Source: Jimgerdemannia flammicorona
Lineage: Eukaryota; Mucoromycota; Endogonomycetes; Endogonales; Endogonaceae
Assembly (NCBI GenBank): GCA_003990745.1
Contig: RBNI01005082.1
Location: 1 to 13,045 of the forward strand
Length of the DNA: 13,045 nt
Direction of reading: 5' to 3'
Both the position numbers and the translations under genes were made by a program. How positions within the stretch are numbered: the first letter of the stretch is position 1; the number at the start of each line of letters is the position of its first letter. The notes below the pieces were generated by a model that made no database searches, was not told where the DNA came from, and saw only the letters and a program-made list of their open reading frames with translations. Below are positions 1 to 8,601 of the stretch, piece after piece.

Positions 1-394
1 TTTTAATAGACTTGAAGTTCTGCAGATTTTTATTAGAAGGAAACCTAGACTATATAGACCAAAACCCTCCACCACTACTCACTGAGCACTATATTAAACC
101 TAAGCTAGTTATTATTTAGTAGTTTGACTATACTAGGTACAGTAGGGCAAATTATCTATACCTCATTCTATATACTATACTCTTCCTACTACTAGAGAGT
201 AAACAACCATATACTCATGATTGAAAATATATATCTGAAACCTCAATATATATACAAGCTATGTCTGAGCCAATTTATATAGCCTCTACTACCTTAAGGA
301 GAGTAATAAATAAAGAAAAAACTCTCCTCAAAGTATAGAACAGTGGGTAGAACTTAGTTCTCTCTAATGAGGTGAGTAGAGGACTTACATATGA
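1..394. other. AT-rich decayed DNA, no supportable gene
   Basis: This stretch is AT-rich with many TATATA runs. All frames I read are broken by frequent TAA, TAG and TGA. Frame 2 is open for the first 27 codons and then carries stops every few codons. It looks like mutated repeat DNA, but no protein domain or repeat family is recognisable. Nothing more can be supported here. Confidence 0.5.
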
Positions 395-640
395 GTATGA
401 ATTGAATTGAAGGCTAATTCAATTTAAGGTCCAATTTGAATCCTATTTTTCAAAATGTAATAACTTAATAAATATATATCTAATTTAATGATTTTTAGCC
501 TTTTAGATTCCTCTTATATAGAGGAATCTACTAAGCTAAAGATTATTGAATTTAGACATATATTTATTGAGTTATTATATTTTAAAAAATAGGGTTTGAA
601 TTGGACTCTCAATTTAATTCAAATTCAATTCAATTCAAAC
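395..640. repeat. Long imperfect palindrome (foldback or MITE-like)
   Basis: The sequence is symmetric about position 517.5. The centre is a perfect 10-bp inverted pair (504-513 TAGATTCCTC with 521-530 GAGGAATCTA) around TTATATA. The arms continue with high similarity: 429-513 pairs with 521-606 at roughly 85% by eye, with one gap. The outer ends also pair: GTATGAATTGAATTGAA at 395 against TTCAATTCAATTCAAAC ending at 640. Most mismatches are transitions, as expected if an originally near-perfect palindrome decayed by C-to-T mutation. There is no coding capacity and no clear target-site duplication. A non-autonomous foldback or MITE element is the best guess; the inverted repeat itself is directly visible. 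Confidence 0.75.
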
Positions 641-722
641 TTAATTCAAATTGAAAAATCCCCAATTTAATTTGATTTGAATGACTCTCAATTTGATTCA
701 ATTTAAATTAATTCAATTTTTT
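601..722. repeat. Degenerate AATTCAA/TTGAATT low-complexity tract
   Basis: The stretch is built from AATTCAAATT, CAATTCAATT and AATTTGATT variants, overlapping the outer right arm of the palindrome and running to a T-tract with TTTCAG at 717-724. Related motifs occur at the palindrome's left end (399-427). It could be a diverged short tandem repeat or a duplicated palindrome end. The TTTTTTTCAG at its end also resembles a fungal 3' splice acceptor directly upstream of the reading-frame remnant that follows, but that is speculation. Confidence 0.45.
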
Positions 723-727
723 TCAGA

Positions 728-1264
728 GTACTATATGAGACAGGAGGAGACCCCCAATACTCTACTACTCAAGTCTATAGACCTCAATTATATTACCATA
801 TTAGCTCTCAGTTCCAGTTAAGTATAGCTAAGATGCCTAATTCAGATAGCCTCAGGTTCTCCAACACTAGGATCTAACCCCACAAATCACTAAAAGTAGC
901 TAAGAGTAATATCTATCACCTAACTACTCTGTACCAATTAGAAGGTTCCACCAATATAATATCTGCCTTAGCTCTGATGACTGCTCCCAATCTGGTACCC
1001 TACTAGTTTATCATAATTGTCCTTTCTTTTATCTGTGATAGCCATCTCCTCTCTCATCTCAACTCTATCCGAAAAACAGTTACCTATACTAGTACTGTAT
1101 TCACCAGAAAGCTCACCAGAGCTCAGAGAGCCCTACTATAGATACTGAGGACCTATAGATAACCTATACTGGTACTTAATACCCAAGGTCAGCTAATACT
1201 CTATATAGTCTATAATATACTAAGACAACATCTTATTGATGAAAATAAAAGAAAGAAGATGTAA
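728..1264 (+). pseudogene. Broken reading frame, unknown protein remnant
   Basis: One plus-strand frame runs about 178 codons with only four internal stops (TAA near 860, then TAG, TAG and TAA further on) before a final TAA at 1262-1264. The stops are all codons that CAA or CAG would give by C-to-T change. The frame ends in a lysine-rich tail (DENKRKKM). That is fewer stops than expected in such AT-rich DNA, which suggests decayed coding sequence. I recognise no domain, and the true start and exon structure are not visible. The TTTTTTTCAG at 715-724 could be a splice acceptor. It lies immediately before the LINE poly(A) end. The frame could also be chance. Confidence 0.3.
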
Positions 1265-1273
1265 CAATTTCAC

Positions 1274-1299
1274 TTTTTTTTTTTTTTTTTTTTTTTTTT
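1274..1299 (-). other. Poly(A) tail of the LINE
   Basis: An uninterrupted run of 26 T on the plus strand is followed at 1300 by ATAGTCACTTAG. It sits at the low-coordinate end of a minus-strand LINE ORF, where target-primed reverse transcription leaves a poly(A). The intact homopolymer marks the 3' boundary of the element and shows it is not 3'-truncated. Confidence 0.75.
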
Positions 1300-1566
1300 A
1301 TAGTCACTTAGACTTGTCCTTTATTACCCCCATCTATCCTATTTGTACAATGAGCCCACCTCCTATCCAATCCCCCTAGGGGGGCCCCTCCCCCCTACCC
1401 CTTCTCAATGAAATACTACTCTATCAAATATAATTCCCACCCTCCCACTACTCTGTTCACATATCCTTGCCACCAAACCTCGCTGCCACCCCTCTGAAGG
1501 ACCCCAACCTATCCACCATCCAGTCATCAGATCCCCCAACATCTCCTCCCATCTTATAACTCTCTC
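1300..1566 (-). other. LINE 3' end downstream of the ORF
   Basis: This is the region between the last clear open part of the LINE ORF and its poly(A). On the minus strand the ORF frame continues past the stop at 1567-1569 for about 35 more codons, so the original stop codon may lie lower, near 1460. The plus strand is C-rich, with a cccctaggggggcccctcccccc block near 1373-1395. No further gene is seen. Confidence 0.5.
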
Positions 1567-2478
1567 CTACAGGCTCATCTGCTGTCCCTCCTCAAACACA
1601 AATAGCCAATGACCTGCCAGACCCACCCAAACTGCTAGCACCCACCTGACAGTGATCCAACTATCACCCACCCCCCCCACCAGCTGAGATCTCAAGTCCT
1701 CCCAGCAATCCCCTTCACTCACTGATCTCCTCTCTACCCCCAACCTATTCTCTATTTTAACCCAAAAGTCCCCCAAAACCTCACACTCTCCCAGCCAATG
1801 TTCTGGCATCTGCATCAAACCCCCAGCTTACCCTACATTATAACACTCCTTACAATCGAAACAGCCACTATCCACCAGATGCCCGGTGCGGAAATTCAGC
1901 ATAACGTTCCTCCACAGCATTTGCCACCACACTACTCAGAACTTGGGGGGAAGCCACTGCTGCACCTCAGTGCTCCAAGACCAAATACCAGCCTAGTCCC
2001 ACTCCTTGTCAATCCTGACTATCTGCCAACCACTTGGCCAAAAGTCCAGACCAAGATCCTGCTGACACTCCACTCTATTCCCAATATCAAAGGCAGCAAG
2101 TAGAGCACTCCCCAGAAGCAGTCGATCTCACCACCACATACATAGACCCCACAATACCTCCCCCTTATTGCCCTGTCAGCGCAGACCAATTCTGTGTGCC
2201 CCATCAACCACTCCTCACCAAAAGCCCCTAAACCATAGCTGCCGAATTCCATTGAGCTCTACCAAAGAGCATAGATCTCCTAAGGACCCTCAGGGAGAGG
2301 TTCTCATCTCCCACACCTTCTGCATCAAAGGTACCCAACCCCCTCCCTGTAGTTCAGCTGCTCTCTTCAACCACCAGGCCTACAAGTAGTGCAACCTCTT
2401 AGGGAAATCCACAAGGCCCAGACCTCCCCTGTCCACTGGTGTCGCAAGAGTATCCCAACTGATCTGAGACATCCTTTC
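1567..2478 (-). pseudogene. LINE ORF2 C-terminus: RT tail and zinc-binding domain
   Basis: A single minus-strand frame from 2478 to 1567 reads as the C-terminal third of a LINE polyprotein, with about eight internal stops and no frameshift. Near its start is WDTLATPVDRGGLGLVDF, the conserved W...GGLG(L/I)xD motif found downstream of the LINE reverse transcriptase core. It is followed by a Trp-rich linker. Between about 1920 and 1750 comes a reverse-transcriptase zinc-binding (zf-RVT-like) domain: LWRN...RTGHLVDSG, then CFDC (1852-1863), then EHW with His at 1799-1801, then Cys at 1783-1785, and a following FW. This domain binds nucleic acid during target-primed reverse transcription. The catalytic RT and endonuclease are not in the window. 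The stops make it non-functional. Confidence 0.7.
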
Positions 2479-2968
2479 TGTAAGAGGGTTGCTTTTTAGG
2501 GTAATTGTTACATAGTTCTGAAAGGGTTTTCTGGAAGTTCTGGATATTCTGGAAGACCGTTTTCTTATGGTCAAGATCAATTTCATATAGAGTACATCCT
2601 CTACACTTATTGATTTCTAGATCAGGTTGATGTCTCAACCAAAGTCCTTTTCAGACTAGTTCTGGGTATTCAGGATTTTCTATATTTCAGGAAGTTTAAG
2701 AAACTAAGACCAGCTTAGTTGAATTGGCATATCGCTGTAGACAATACCCAATTAGGAAATTTCATGATGGAGTTAGGAGTGAGACCTAATGGGGAGTGGA
2801 TTTACTTAAGGGTGGTTTGTGGGTTATTAAATAGGTTTATTTGCTATTCATGATATTGCTATACTAGGAGTAGTTGTGTAAAGGGATATTGTGGAGAAGT
2901 GCTCAGGAGTTGTGTTCAGATTGTTCAGGTCTGTTCAAGTCTGAGATTCTGAGGTCTGGAGGAGGGGG

Positions 2969-2976
2969 TATTTATA
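2969..2976 (-). promoter_or_regulatory. TATA box of the 3' LTR
   Basis: Minus strand TATAAATACCCCC. The same TATAAATA is kept in the other LTR at 11524-11531. Transcription should start roughly 30 bp downstream, near 2935, which would put the U3/R border there. The only LTR ORF longer than 300 codons is upstream, in U3. Confidence 0.6.
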
Positions 2977-3165
2977 CTAGTGAGGGGCTATCTGGACTAT
3001 GCTAAATGTAGATATAGCACTAAGTGTCTTGCTGAGTCGGAATACAGTCACATAGTACAAGAGTGATCTGATATATCAAGAAATTGTCTGACTGCTGAGT
3101 CAGTTCACAGTTATGTTGTACAAGGCTAATCTAACTATACTATGACTGCTAAGCTATTTATAGGT

Positions 3166-4262
3166 TTAGGCACTGTCTGGATAGTCTTCGATGATATCAC
3201 CATTGATGATATTATCTCTGATGAAGTAGTCATCTAGGAAGAGTAGTTCGCAGATTACTTCTCCTTGTTGGTTGAGGTAATAATACATTGGAACTTCATC
3301 TCCATCCCACAGGATAGCATCATCTGTTTTGTATGCTGGATAAGGTGTTGGGGGGTGAAGAAGTGGTGCATCATCTTCATTTTCATCAGATTCGCTGTCT
3401 GTATACCTTCTGTAGATTACAGTACTATGAGTCATAGAATTATAGTATGCTGGCAGCTGTGGTTCATGTCACTTATACTTGGGTGGTGGGGTGGTTGGTT
3501 TGATCTCAAGGGTTGTCTAAAGGTACAGGTTGTGTTCTCCAGTCTCTTCGTTGTAGTTGAAGTAATTGGGAGTGAACACAGGTTGGTATTCATACCAGTG
3601 GTCATTGTCCCAATAAGTCTCATATGCAGTTATGAACTGTTGTAAGTTCATCAGTAAGGTTGGTGGTGTGATCAGGGTTGGTAGAGATTCTTGGCTTGAG
3701 GTCATGTCAGCATCAGAGGGATCATTGTCTTCTGCTTTGTCTTTGTTGAAGTGGATTATATCGTAGACATCTTTTATGGCATATCCAACTTGAGGCATTT
3801 GCAGGATGTGGTCATCGGAGTGCAAGAAGGTTCTGTTGATAGTCTGAATATATTTGAGATACTTGTGGTTGAGTTCTTGTATCATGTCATCGATTTGGCT
3901 ATAGGACAGGGTAGCAACTATTTCACTGATATAACTTGGAGGTGGGGAATAAAGGTGCTGTACTCATAGAAGAGTTCTTGGTGTTTGCGGGCGATGAGCT
4001 TCTGGTGTTGAGACATCTGGGTAATATCTATATCATGGTGGTATTCGACTATGTCTTCCAGGAGGTGGCCGATCTGGTAGTAGCTTGAGATTTGTCCAAT
4101 CCAGTAGGTCTCATTAAGCATGTTCAGGGCATTCCATTGGGCTTCCATGAAGTAGAGAGGTGCTAGGCTATGGATATTCATAAGGGGCAGAGGGGGTGTG
4201 ACTTGGTTGACAATGACATTCCAAATGTCAGCGCAGATACAGTTATAGATCTCAGTGGTCAT
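3166..4262 (-). pseudogene. U3-encoded acidic PPxY protein, 3' LTR copy (broken)
   Basis: This is a minus-strand reading frame of 365 codons if one missing base is allowed for. It starts at ATG 4260-4262, 253 bp inside the LTR, and stops at 3166-3168. Compared with the 5' LTR copy it has lost one base near 3931 (GATATAAC against GATAGTAAC) and carries two in-frame stops: CAG-to-TAG at 3517-3519 and CGA-to-TGA about 14 codons later. The protein is acidic and rich in Tyr, Pro, Asn and Asp. It has a PPPKY motif (3475-3489), an acidic DSESDENEDD run and an acidic C-terminus ending DYPDSA. No signal peptide, membrane segment or known domain is seen. In full-length RNA it would be a gene after pol. 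Function is unknown. Confidence 0.65.
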
Positions 4263-4515
4263 ATTTGTGTTTGGAAGTTTATGGTTATTATTTGTTTTGG
4301 TTCTGCTTCAACCCATCTTGGGGCTTGGTATATATGCATTTATTCTTGATTGGTAAGATTCTGTTTGTGTGAATCTTGTGTTCTGTGACTTTGTATTGAC
4401 TCAGCTTTGTATGCTGTGACTTCTGTTTGACTCAGCTTCATGATTATACAGGTGATTCTCAGATTTGTTCAGAGGTCATGTGTGATTTCGGTGGCTTGAA
4501 GGTTGTATGCTTATA

Positions 4516-4941
4516 ACTCTCCCCTTCTTAGCTTTCGATGTCCTCGTCAGGGCCTTCTAATTTTGTTCTAGTGTTGTTACACCATTTGGGAGGTCAAAAG
4601 TCTGGTAAAGTCCATTTTTTCAGAAAGTGGCATGCTCATAGTACAGTTCCCTAATGTATTGGATTCACATGTTAAAGGGTTGTGTGTTCAATGCCATGCA
4701 CCAGAAGTGATTCTGACATCATTTACTGCTGGAGAATTTCCTCTAAGGAATCATCTTAAATGTCTATGCCTCATTTCCCACTAGTGGTACAGAGAGAATA
4801 GGCTGGCTTTCAGTTTTGCTATTTTTCTAGAGGATTGATATTCTTGACTTGCTGAGTTCTTGATTTTTGTTCATGATAATAATAGTATTTGGGTGGGTAT
4901 AATATATAGTATAAACTGATAGGTGCAGGAGTGTTCAGATT
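4516..4941 (-). other. Untranslated gap between pol stop and 3' LTR
   Basis: About 425 bp separate the gag-pol stop (4942-4944) from the LTR. No frame of note is seen on either strand. The one recognisable signal is the polypurine tract at its LTR end. Confidence 0.6.
4517..4529 (-). promoter_or_regulatory. Polypurine tract (plus-strand DNA primer)
   Basis: The minus strand reads AAGAAGGGGAGAG, 13 purines in a row, one base before the proposed LTR start TATAAG. RNase H-resistant purine tracts in this position prime second-strand DNA synthesis in LTR retroelements. It is the longest purine run found between the pol stop and the homology-supported LTR, and it fixes the LTR edge. Confidence 0.7.
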
Positions 4942-4944
4942 TTA

Positions 4945-5112
4945 GTTGTTCAAGGAATCATATTCCTGAACTAAGTTGGTAGCATTCTGGAGATTGGTCT
5001 TAGGTTCCCATGTTGCATCATGGATCGGATAACCTTTCCATTTAATGAGATACTCAGGGTGGTTCTTGTGGCCATGTCTGTTGAGGATTTGTTCAACTTT
5101 GTATTCTTCCTG
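4945..5112 (-). pseudogene. Chromodomain at the pol C-terminus
   Basis: In the gag-pol frame, minus strand from 5109 to 4945 reads YKVEQILN... then EYLIKWKGY, then ATWEP, then LVQEY just before the TAA at 4942-4944. This is a canonical chromodomain: the V-E-x-I-L opening, an aromatic cage region with W-K-G-Y and T-W-E-P, and a C-terminal helix. In chromoviruses it is fused to integrase and steers insertion to chromatin marks such as methylated H3K9. This roughly 50-residue segment has no internal stop, unlike most of the frame. A longer ORF at 4971-5291 in another frame is a shadow and not the gene product. Confidence 0.9.
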
Positions 5113-5269
5113 ATCATTAATAATAACAGATACAGGTGGTTTTGTAGTTCAGTTCGGAAATAGTTCATCATCATTGTCATTGCATCACTTGAGATGTTGG
5201 ACATTGAAGACTGGGTGAATCTTAATAGTGTCTGGTAGCGCCAATTTGTAGGAGGTTGGAGAGACTTGT

Positions 5270-6270
5270 GAAATGACTTCAAATGGTCCAATGAACTTAC
5301 TGTTCAGCTTTGTAGATAGTCTGTGCTTGAGGTTGTCAACTCGGTATCCTCAGATGTCTAATAAAACTTTTTCTCCAATATCGAAGGTTTCTTCTTGGCA
5401 ATGTTGGTTAACATACTGTGACTGTTGTTCTTGAGCTCATGATAAATTCTCAATTGCGATCTGGCTTAGATTATACATTCGTAGTAAGAATTCTTCAACA
5501 GCTTTGACTGTAGAGAGTTCTTCAGTGGTTCATATGAGTGTCAGAGGAGTGTTTGGGTTTTGTCCAGTGTTGGTGAAGAATGGGGTCATTCTAAGAGAGG
5601 CTTGCTTGCTGTTGTTATAGGCAAACTCAACTGCAGTGAGGTGTTCATACTAATCATCTTATCTGTAGGAAACATAGTTTCTTAGCATTTGTTCCAGAGT
5701 TCAGTTCATTCTTTCAGTTTGGCCATCAGTTTTGGAGTAAAAGGCTGTAGATAGTGCAAGTTTCATTCCAAGGTGCACATAGAGGGCTTTCCAAAAATGG
5801 CTGGTGAATTTCGGGTCTCGGTCACTAACAATGATCTTAGGAAGACCATGATAGCAGAAGATATTGTCAAACAAGAGTATGGCTATGTCTGGTGCTGTTG
5901 CAGTGGTGGTGGTAGGCACAAAGTGAGCTTGTTTGCTGAGATAGTCTACAAAGACAATAATTGCATCTTTCCCATTCTTGGTTTGGGGTAGTTGTACAAT
6001 AAAGTCCATAGAGACTTGTTCCCAATTAGCAGATAGTACTGGGATAGGGTGGAGTAGGCCAGGTTTTACTAGTGTTGAGGACTTGTTCTGTTGGCAGGCA
6101 TCACAGGAAGTGATGTAGATTTTGAGCTGATCTGCCATGTAGGGCCAATAGAAGTTTTGGGAGATAACTTCGTAGCATTTATCAAATCCTAAATGTCCAG
6201 CTATAGGGGCATCATGATATTCAAATAGGATAGTCTTTTGGAGGTCTCGGTTGTTTGGAACATACAATCT
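5270..6270 (-). pseudogene. Integrase (HHCC, DD35E, GPF module)
   Basis: The integrase inserts element cDNA into the genome. The N-terminal zinc site H-x6-H...C-x2-C spans 6216 to 6094 (HDAPIAGH ... CDAC). The catalytic core has Asp in MDF (6004-6006), Asp in SDRD (5821-5823) and Glu in DGQTER (5713-5715), 35 residues after the second Asp. This gives the D-x60-D-x35-E triad, and all three residues survive. A GPF motif (5281-5289) is typical of gypsy integrase C-termini. Stops interrupt it after ERMN (5701-5703, expected Arg) and about five times more before GPF. It is followed by the chromodomain. Confidence 0.93.
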
Positions 6271-6459
6271 GTCCTTGTAGTAGATAGAATTGTCCCTAAG
6301 TTAGTATTGGTTGTACTGGATATGCTTGTTAGCATCATCACTGTTCATGATTTCTTGGAGTGCTTGAGCTTCCTTATCATCAGCACATACTGTGATAATT
6401 TGTTCCATGATGGAGTTTATAACCATGGTGAGAGTTTGGATAACTTCTTCAATGGGTGG

Positions 6460-6830
6460 TCTGGAGATTGCATTGGCAACAATGTTTTCCTTACCAGAGT
6501 AGTACTGGATTTCATAGTCAAAATTGGTAAGGACTTTCATCTATCTGGCTTGTTTTCGAGAAAGGGTAGCCTGGGTTTTGATGTTGACTAATGACTTGTA
6601 GTCAGTCAATATAGTGAAGTGTATTCCTTCTAGGTATGGTCGCCATTTAATCAGAGTGTCTACGATAGCTAACATTTCCTTCTCATGAGTTGCATAGTTG
6701 ATTTCGGCATCATTGAACTTGCAGGAGTGATAGACCACAGGGTGTCCTTCTTGCATAAGTACTGCTCCAAGAGCTAGGTCAGAGGCATCAGTGGTAACTT
6801 TATATGGTAGAGCAGGATTTGCCACTTGAA
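6460..6830 (-). pseudogene. RNase H domain
   Basis: The RNase H removes RNA from the RNA/DNA hybrid during reverse transcription. Visible in order: TTDASD with catalytic Asp 6787-6789, a Glu-containing THEKEMLAI helix, LTDYKSL (usually TDHKSL) with the third acidic residue, and VANAISR near 6460-6480, where relatives have VADALSR. The last change is D-to-N (GAT-to-AAT at 6472-6474). An in-frame TAG at 6541-6543 stands where relatives have Trp (RQARW), consistent with G-to-A. The domain is therefore broken and has lost one metal-binding Asp. Confidence 0.9.
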
Positions 6831-7089
6831 GTACTGGAGTGGTTATCAAAGCATCCTTCAGTACTTGGAAGGCAGTATCTTGTTCGGGTCCCCAATTTGT
6901 AAGGTTGTTGAAGTCTTTCTCTTGTTTCATGGTCCAGGGTTGTTCTTCTTTCTTGCTGTGCTTGGTCATTTGGGTAAGAGCAGTGGCGATTTTGGCAAAG
7001 TTGGCAACAAATCATCTGTAATAGTTTGCTAATCCTAGGAATGACTGGAGGTCTTTCAGCTTCTTGGGTCTGGGCCAATTTTTGATTGC

Positions 7090-7800
7090 AGAGATTTTGC
7101 TGGAGTCTACTTTGATTCCATTTAGTGTAATGATGTGTCCAAGGAACTGAATTTCTTTCAGGAGGAATTTGCACTTGCTGAGTTTTGCGAAGAGTCTGTT
7201 TTCTCAGAGTTTCAGTAGTACTAGTTCAAGGTATTCGAGATGTTCCTCCAGGGTTTTGCTGAAGACTAGAATGTCATTCATATAGATAACAATAAATTTA
7301 TCCAGGTATGGATGCAGAATGGTATTCATCAGTGTCTGAAAGGTTGCAGGAGCATTAGTTAAGCCAAAGGGCATAACCAGAAATTCGAAATGTCCATAGT
7401 GGGTTTGGAAGGCTGTCTTGTAGATGTCTTCTTCTTTCATAGCAATTTGCCAGTAACCATTTTGCAGGTCAAAAGAGCTCATGAATTGTGGGTTGGTAAG
7501 CCTATCAAATATTTCGTCAATTCTGGGTAGTGGGCAATAGTTCTTGATGGTCTGTTTGTTGAGGTCATGGTAATCAATATACATTTGCAGGTCTCCTCCT
7601 TTCTTTACAACAAAGAGGACTGGTGTACCATAAGGTGATATGCTGGGTCTGATGAATCCTTATTTCAGGAGTTCATTAATTTCTTTCTTGAGTGCATTAA
7701 TTTCTCTTGGAGACATATAGTAGATTGACTTGAAGGCTGGCTTGGCATCTGGAATAGTCTTGATGGTATAGTCCACTGCTTATTTGGGAGATAGGCCTTT
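7090..7800 (-). pseudogene. Reverse transcriptase domain
   Basis: Domain order matches gypsy RT: MSPREI, EINELL-(stop)-GFIRPS, SPYGTPVLFV-KK, IDYHDLNKQT, PLPRIDEI, SSFDLQNGYWQI, FLVMPFGLTNAPATFQ, and the active site at 7273-7284. The active site reads Y-M-N-D instead of Y-M-D-D: the first catalytic Asp is Asn (GAT-to-AAT), which would abolish polymerase activity. FLGHIIT and YYR-(stop)-F thumb/connection motifs follow to about 7020. Stops at 7204-7206 and in YYR-x-F fall at Arg-expected positions. MYIDYHD also looks like MCIDYRD altered by G-to-A. It sits between protease and RNase H in the same frame. Confidence 0.95.
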
Positions 7801-7999
7801 TGGGAGTTTCTTTGGAAATATGTCTCAGAATTTCTGAAGTAGTGGTCTGATATGGCTGTCAACTTTGGAAAAGTCTTCTTCAGAGTTCTCAGGTTCTCCT
7901 TTGGATAGATGGATGGAGATAGCAAAGAGAGGGCATCTCTTGGCTAATTTCTTAAGTTGTAGCTTATTGATGTGGGTGATCTTTGGTCCAGGGTCACTA

Positions 8000-8499
8000 G
8001 AGTTGGGTGGGTCCTTTTCGCCTTGCAGTTTGAAGTTGTGGTGTCCTTTCTTGATAGTCAGAGAATGGTTTACCCAATTGATCATGGGGTTCTCTTATTT
8101 CAACCATGGAGTTCTAAGAATGATCTCATTGTCAGGAAGCAGTACAATCAGAAGGGTAATATATACTTAGTAGTCATGAATTCGGAAGGGTAGATTGTGG
8201 ACTTCCTTACTAATGACATGTGAGGTTCCATCAGCTGTAGCAACTGCATGAGTTTGTTGTACTGGAGAGGTGAAGACCTTGAGTCTGTTGGCTGTTTCTT
8301 CATTGATGAAGTTGCCTGAGGCACCACTGTCTATCATGATCTTGACAGATGCTTGATTGACAAAAGCTTTAAGTGTAAGCAGTTTGTCTGATCCAATAGT
8401 GGTGATTTTGGTTGTAGGAGCTTTCCTTCTGTTGGTTCTTCTTTGAGCCAGTTCATTAACATAAGAGAAGCAATTATCAATCATTCGGGAAGAGTACAT
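8000..8499 (-). pseudogene. Aspartic protease (retropepsin-like)
   Basis: The minus strand from 8499 reads into a retropepsin-type domain. LKAFVNQASVKIMIDSGAS contains the catalytic D-S-G-A at 8320-8331, followed by NFINEETANRL. It runs to an LPDNEIILRTPWL segment near 8110, equivalent to the D-I-I-L-G-x-x-W-L motif of gypsy proteases, with Arg in place of Gly (GGA-to-AGA is likely). A TAA at 8167-8169 and another after PWLK interrupt it. The enzyme would cleave the gag-pol polyprotein. It directly follows the dUTPase. Confidence 0.88.
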
Positions 8500-8601
8500 T
8501 CCAATGTCATAGAGGCATCAGCCACTTGGTACATATCCATCTTCAATTTTCTTGTAGAATTGTTCTTCTTTATTCATAGTAGGTTAGACTGGGGCCTTGT
8601 T

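Larger units (their letters stand above)
1274..2478 (-). mobile_element. LINE (non-LTR retrotransposon) 3' fragment
   Basis: On the minus strand this is the 3' part of a LINE. It ends in a 26-base homopolymer (T at 1274-1299 on the plus strand, so a poly(A) tail on the element strand). It encodes the end of a reverse transcriptase ORF and a C-terminal zinc-binding domain (see 1567-2478). Its 5' side is cut at 2478/2479, where the chromovirus LTR begins, so the rest of the LINE should lie beyond the right end of the window. A target-site duplication cannot be checked for that reason. The zinc-binding C-terminus and the absence of a visible RNase H suggest an L1/Tx1-like rather than Tad1-like clade, but this is tentative. 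Confidence 0.75.
2479..4515 (-). repeat. 3' LTR of the chromovirus (complete)
   Basis: Positions 2479-4128 match 11033-12684 almost base for base, about 95% by eye on sampled stretches and mostly transition differences. The plus-strand left edge is TGTAAGAG. The right edge is set at 4515 because a minus-strand polypurine tract (4517-4529) directly adjoins it and because minus-strand TATAAG there mirrors the TGTAAG at the other edge (terminal inverted repeat TGTAAG/CTTACA, with G-to-A at the second base). The U3 ORF (3166-4262), TATA box (2969-2976) and the start of the gag-like frame all lie inside. At 2037 bp it is long for a fungal gypsy LTR. The 4129-4515 edge has no second copy in the window to confirm it. 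Confidence 0.85.

Noticed and set aside
1373..1395. CCCCTAGGGG palindrome and C-rich block as a regulatory site
   Set aside because: It is short and lies in the C-rich LINE 3' region; nothing ties it to a function.
2399..2638. 79-codon minus-strand ORF
   Set aside because: It is a chimera: the N-terminal part is the LTR gag-like frame, and the rest is LINE sequence past the LTR edge at 2479.
3265..3645. 126-codon plus-strand ORF, repeated at 11820-12200
   Set aside because: It is antisense to the U3 ORF in both LTRs. Its hydrophobic, Trp/Val/Ile-rich make-up is what the reverse of an acidic, Pro/Tyr-rich frame gives. Its conservation follows from the repeat itself.
4971..5291. 106-codon minus-strand ORF
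   Set aside because: It is in another frame than the GPF module and chromodomain, which are clearly read in the gag-pol frame over the same DNA.
7825..8085. Separate 86-codon minus-strand ORF in the pol region
   Set aside because: It is one open piece of the gag-pol frame between two mutation-made stops (linker from protease to RT), not an independent gene. The overlapping plus-strand ORFs and the 7665-7925 ORF are shadows.
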